Source: Pithys albifrons albifrons
Lineage: Eukaryota; Chordata; Aves; Passeriformes; Thamnophilidae
Assembly: GCF_047495875.1 (NCBI RefSeq)
Contig: NC_092465.1
Span: forward strand, 9,039,160-9,103,159
Direction of reading: 5' to 3'
DNA length: 64,000 nucleotides
Under the pieces are notes generated by a model that did no database searches, was not told the DNA's origin, and worked only from the letters and a program-made list of their open reading frames with translations. Within the stretch, counting starts at the first letter, position 1. Every line of letters begins with the position of its first letter. Both the position numbers and the translations under genes were made by a program. This document shows, one piece after another, positions 59,951-64,000 of the stretch.

Positions 59951-62900
59951 TATATTTCTAGGACAAGCAATTCTTGCTGTGCAGAATGCGAACAAAAATG
60001 TTATCAGATTTTAGATTCTTTGTGCTTGCTTTTACCATTTTGTACAATTTCTTCTTTATTTTTAAAACTTTTTCATAAAATAATACTAAAATAAATTAAT
60101 GAGTAAAATAAAAAAGTTTTCATACACCCTTGCATCCTTGTGTATCAATAAAAAAAATTAAGAGCTCTGTCATGAAATTGGGTTATCAGTTGTCTCTCAC
60201 TCAAAATGGGAACTACTAAATATTTTCCCTTTCTCCTTACTGAAATAGAGTACATTAGTAATAATGAGTTGAATATATATTAAATGGCCTTTGGTAGTAA
60301 TTTAACAAAACAAATAATTTGGCTGTGTGACAAAACTGTGTAAAACATGGCTTGATTGCTGAATTACTGAAACATTAGAAAAATAAACTCATTAGTTTCA
60401 GGTAAACTGATTTTTATTTAATTTTATAAATCTCAGTGTGTTGGTACAAAGCTGCCATATGAGAACACGTTTTACATTGTGAAAAAAAATCATATGAACA
60501 TGAGTTCAGCTTACCAGAAAATAAAAAATAGACTCAGTTTATTGTTCCTAATGTTACAGAAGTTCTGTGTGGGTTTTTTGTCTGGTTATTTTTTTGTTTG
60601 GTTTTTGCCTTTTTTTTTATTTTTAAGAAGAACAAGAGTCTGTAAAAGAAGCATTTATTTAAGCTTCTTAATTGTCAGTGATTAGCAAAAGCCTTTTTTG
60701 GGATAGTTTAGACTGCCAGTATACAAAAAGCAGAATATTTCAGCATACTTCTTCAGAACAAAATGAAAAAATGTCTTTTTATAATGTATTTTTAACATCT
60801 TTTTTCCTCTCCCAGCTGAGAAATACTTTTTTCAGGCAAATGTTACATATGTTCAAGGTACAGAAGCTTGCGTTGTTTTTAGGAAGGCAGACTTCTTCAG
60901 GCACTATATATATATATATATATGTTGCAAGAAGCATATCTCTGTTCAACATGCTATTAAACAATCTTTTTTAAGGTATGGGGAAAATTAAGCTGCATAA
61001 TGATTAAGAAAAACTATAGGTTTAAATTTGAGCTAACTTCTTTGCTTTTCAAAATGTTGGATAGTTTTTTAATTCCTACTTTCATAATAACAACACATAC
61101 ACCTATTTATTTGGCATTTTTTCCTGGAGGTCTCACTTTGGAAGTGAAAGGTTAGGGAGGAAAAATGGTGGAGAGCTGTAAATGTAAATATCCAAAGCAT
61201 TATCCAAAAGACTGAATATTTTGTTTTAAATTTCAGGTAAAAACGCTTTCATAAGGTTAAATCAAAATCTCTGTTGGTTTATTTCAGGGCAATATCACTG
61301 CAGTCAGTGGAGCTACGTTGGCTTGTATCAACTAAGAATCTGTGCTATTGTTTTGAATCTGATTTTAAGTGTAAGTGCTTTTCTACAAACCTTTAAAAGT
61401 TCATCTTCGCTTATTCAAGAAAATTAATGCTTTGAACTCTGACTTAGAGTATTAAAAAGAAATTTCAGAATATAGCCAGATTTTCTGTTCCTGCTAATTT
61501 AACTTTCCCTTATTATCTTTAGAGAATGTCATTTTTCGAGCGTGCTAATGCAGCAAACTTTTATACCATCATTAAGGATCATGGTTTATTGGATTTCATC
61601 TGACTACTCAAGCAAACATTTGTTTAGTGACAGTCTTAAATACAAAATTGTACCACAAATGTTAGAAATGCTGTTTGAAAATTTATGAGTAAAAACTTTG
61701 TTGCTTTTAAGAAGACCTGAAAAGGAATGAAAATATAAAAGTTTAACATTAATTTTCTCTGTGATGATATGAGAAAATTATTTTGCTCTTGGGATTTTTT
61801 CAAGATTATTATGTGATAGTAACAAAATTTGTAATTAAGTTTAGGAAAAACATACATAAGATAGGAATATAACTCCAGCATCGTGGATGCAGCTGTGTAT
61901 CTATCACCCTTAAGCAATCGTTTTCTTTGACAGCTCTTGATAGCAACAATTGAATGTACAATATTCTAGTATCATAATGACTTTATCTGGCTTTTCATGT
62001 TTTTAAGCTAATGGGAAGTTTTCTATTTTATTCCTTTTCTTTAGATATTTTTTTCCTTTTGTTTACCTGGTTAAAAAAAAAGAAGATGGAGAAACTGCAT
62101 TTTGCACTTTTTTATAACCATTGCTGAAAATCTGTCACAGCTACCAAGGAAAGCTAAAGAAAACCAGAATCAGAAAGACTATTATTTATAGCTAGCAAGA
62201 TATAGTATAGCACCATATGGTAGAATTTATCAAATTCTTTCTTTTCTCATGCAGGGCGAATAGAGGCTGGAGACAGTTCCCTCTTGCAGTCCTTGCTTTG
62301 CTGACCACTCATTCATTTGTGCTGTGGGCTGAATCCTGCTTGACCTACAGCTTTTACACCCATAAACGCACTTCTGAGAGGATGGTGAGCAGCATTTGGC
62401 CCTCTGTGTTTATTTCTTCTCTCTACAAATGCAGTTTTGCTTGGTATGCTGTTTGCATTTCAATCAACTAAAACAAGAGGATGGATAAGTTAATGCCTGA
62501 CTTAGCTCTTCACATCTGATACTGAAATGTAGCAGTACTCTGCCGAGGGTTGGAGTTTGCAGGGTGACACTTACCAGGTGTAAGGTGCTGTAAGGTTAAG
62601 AAGCATCAAACCTATAATAACAGTCTGACTTCCTCTTCATTTTGTCTCCTTTTGTGTTACATACTAGGGCAAGGAAGGTCTGCCAATCACTATCATTTCT
62701 TTTTTTTGTTCTGTAAAGGCTGGGTCGTCACAGCAACAGGCCTGTGACAGGCTGGTATCCATTTAGAGCTCCAGGGGGGTCCTAATAGGATTGAACCAAA
62801 AGATCAAGTGAATAGCTTCCTATTTTAGATTTGTAATAACTCTGAACTGCTTGCATATACATGGACCTTACAGTGTTTTGAGAAGACTTTTTGCCAAATA

Positions 62901-64000
62901 AAAGATCTGTCTGTTTCTAAGAGTGCTGTACTTTGGAAAGGATGCTCCTTAGCCTACTCCATCCTTAGAAAAAGCAAGATTAAAAAAAAAACCAATAAAA
63001 ACCCAAAACACAAATCAAATTAAGCCCACTTCTCTTTCTCCTGCACACATGAAATTGGAAGGTGTCATTTCCTTTCATTAATTCATTTTACCAGATCAAA
63101 GTAAATAGTCTGTTTATGGAGAACAAAGAAGCCCCTTTTTGGTATTCTGCTGAAGTCGCTATCAGATTCAGAAGTTTACTCATCTTTCTGAAATCTGGCA
63201 AGGCTGCCTGCTGCCGAGATTACAGCCAAACAGCTCATGCAAAACAGGCAAATAAATTCCATGCAAAACAAATTCTAACAGAGAAAGAATTAGGAAGAGG
63301 TGGCATTTTGTTGATTTGAGAGACTCTCGAGAGGCCAGGACTCTCATTCAACTTGCAGAGGGGGCTTTGGTAAACCCACAATACTCAGCAGGCAGACGAA
63401 GAACCACAGGGGGAGGGAGGAGCTGAATTTTGTTAGTTATTTTCACTGGTTATGAAATCTGTCAGGAAATAGATGTTACTCCATACATTTCATTCCCAGC
63501 CAGGTTCTTATATCAACTGTTTATTAGGAACAGTGTTTTATGTGGAAATTCTTGTCGGGCAAGATCCCAGGAGTAAAAATCTCAAGATCTAGCTCCAGGA
63601 ATTATAAAAAATATTTTTAAAGAGGACTATATTTGGGTAGCTAGTTCATTTGCCTACAGTAGGGCTTCTGAAGCTTCTGAAGTGTCTCATTCAGAGAGGG
63701 TGGGACTATCACATGGCAGGTGGGACTGTCATATGAGCTGCTTTGGTTTTGATGTCTCCTCTCAAGACACAGAGAGTTAACTCCAACCCAGGTTGCCACT
63801 GTGTGTTGAAGATCCCTAATGCTGCCTGGCATGGATACCCTGCTCTGGACAGGTTTTGGCACCTCAGCTGTGATAACACTATGCCAAGTTATGACACCTG
63901 AAGGCTCATCCTGAAGAGGCTTCTTTTGAGTCCTATCCTTGGGCTCCTTTTTTTGCTACTTAGATGATAAGCAATGGCAGCCACTACAACCAGCCTGAGG
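59951..64000. other. Intergenic desert, very AT-rich
   Basis: 4 kb of AT-rich sequence with long T- and A-runs (60598-60625, 62709-62716, 62980-62991) and a TA repeat (about 60905-60922). No CR1, RNA gene or supported exon was seen. Frames up to 100 codons (60672-60974) are chance given the composition. The window ends within this tract. Confidence 0.5.
60905..60922. repeat. (TA)n microsatellite
   Basis: Alternating TA tract of about nine units inside AT-rich desert sequence. Confidence 0.85.

Noticed and set aside
1..64000. CRISPR arrays, operons, insertion sequences, tRNA or rRNA genes
   Set aside because: The window is vertebrate nuclear DNA; no regular spaced repeats, no tRNA cloverleaf with A/B boxes and no rRNA text were seen.

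Overview
The window looks like vertebrate, most probably avian, nuclear DNA. It has one compact multi-exon gene with GT-AG introns, a CpG-island promoter, several degraded CR1 LINE copies whose 3' ends carry the typical 8-bp tails, and otherwise AT-rich non-coding sequence. CR1 is also found in crocodilians and turtles, so 'bird' rests on CR1 style plus small introns and is an inference. Species cannot be read from the window.

Layout. 1-9.4 kb is intergenic DNA with five CR1 fragments, all on the minus strand; the largest (2842 to about 4470) keeps most of a dead reverse transcriptase. A degenerate short tandem repeat (about 9377-9508) abuts a CpG island (about 9490-10030). The island contains a GC box, a YY1-type AAGATGGCGG element and a consensus splice donor, read here as the promoter and non-coding exon 1 of INSIG2. 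INSIG2 (plus strand) has five coding exons: 13358-13601, 16461-16585, 18760-18926, 19300-19399 and 19850-19891. They join in frame to a complete 225-residue protein. The 3' UTR starts at 19892 and has candidate poly(A) signals up to about 22326.

From about 22.4 kb to the end I find no protein-coding gene and no recognisable CR1. This roughly 41 kb holds microsatellites, G-runs, one old MIR-like SINE, a CTCF-like site, a locally CpG-containing segment (about 59440-59950) and several stretches that read like conserved non-coding elements. In mammals INSIG2 is followed by a large gene desert leading to the developmental gene EN1. The TE-poor character here fits the start of such a landscape, but that link is inferred from known synteny, not shown in the sequence.

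The most notable sequence-level signal is intron 3 of INSIG2. It has a U12-type (minor spliceosome) donor GTATCCTG and a U12 branch-point match TCCTTAAC 12 nt from the acceptor AG. Next come two short upstream ORFs in the INSIG2 leader, one certain to lie in exon 2 and one spanning the exon 1/2 junction. I found no undescribed multi-gene system; this is an ordinary metabolic gene beside a probable regulatory desert.
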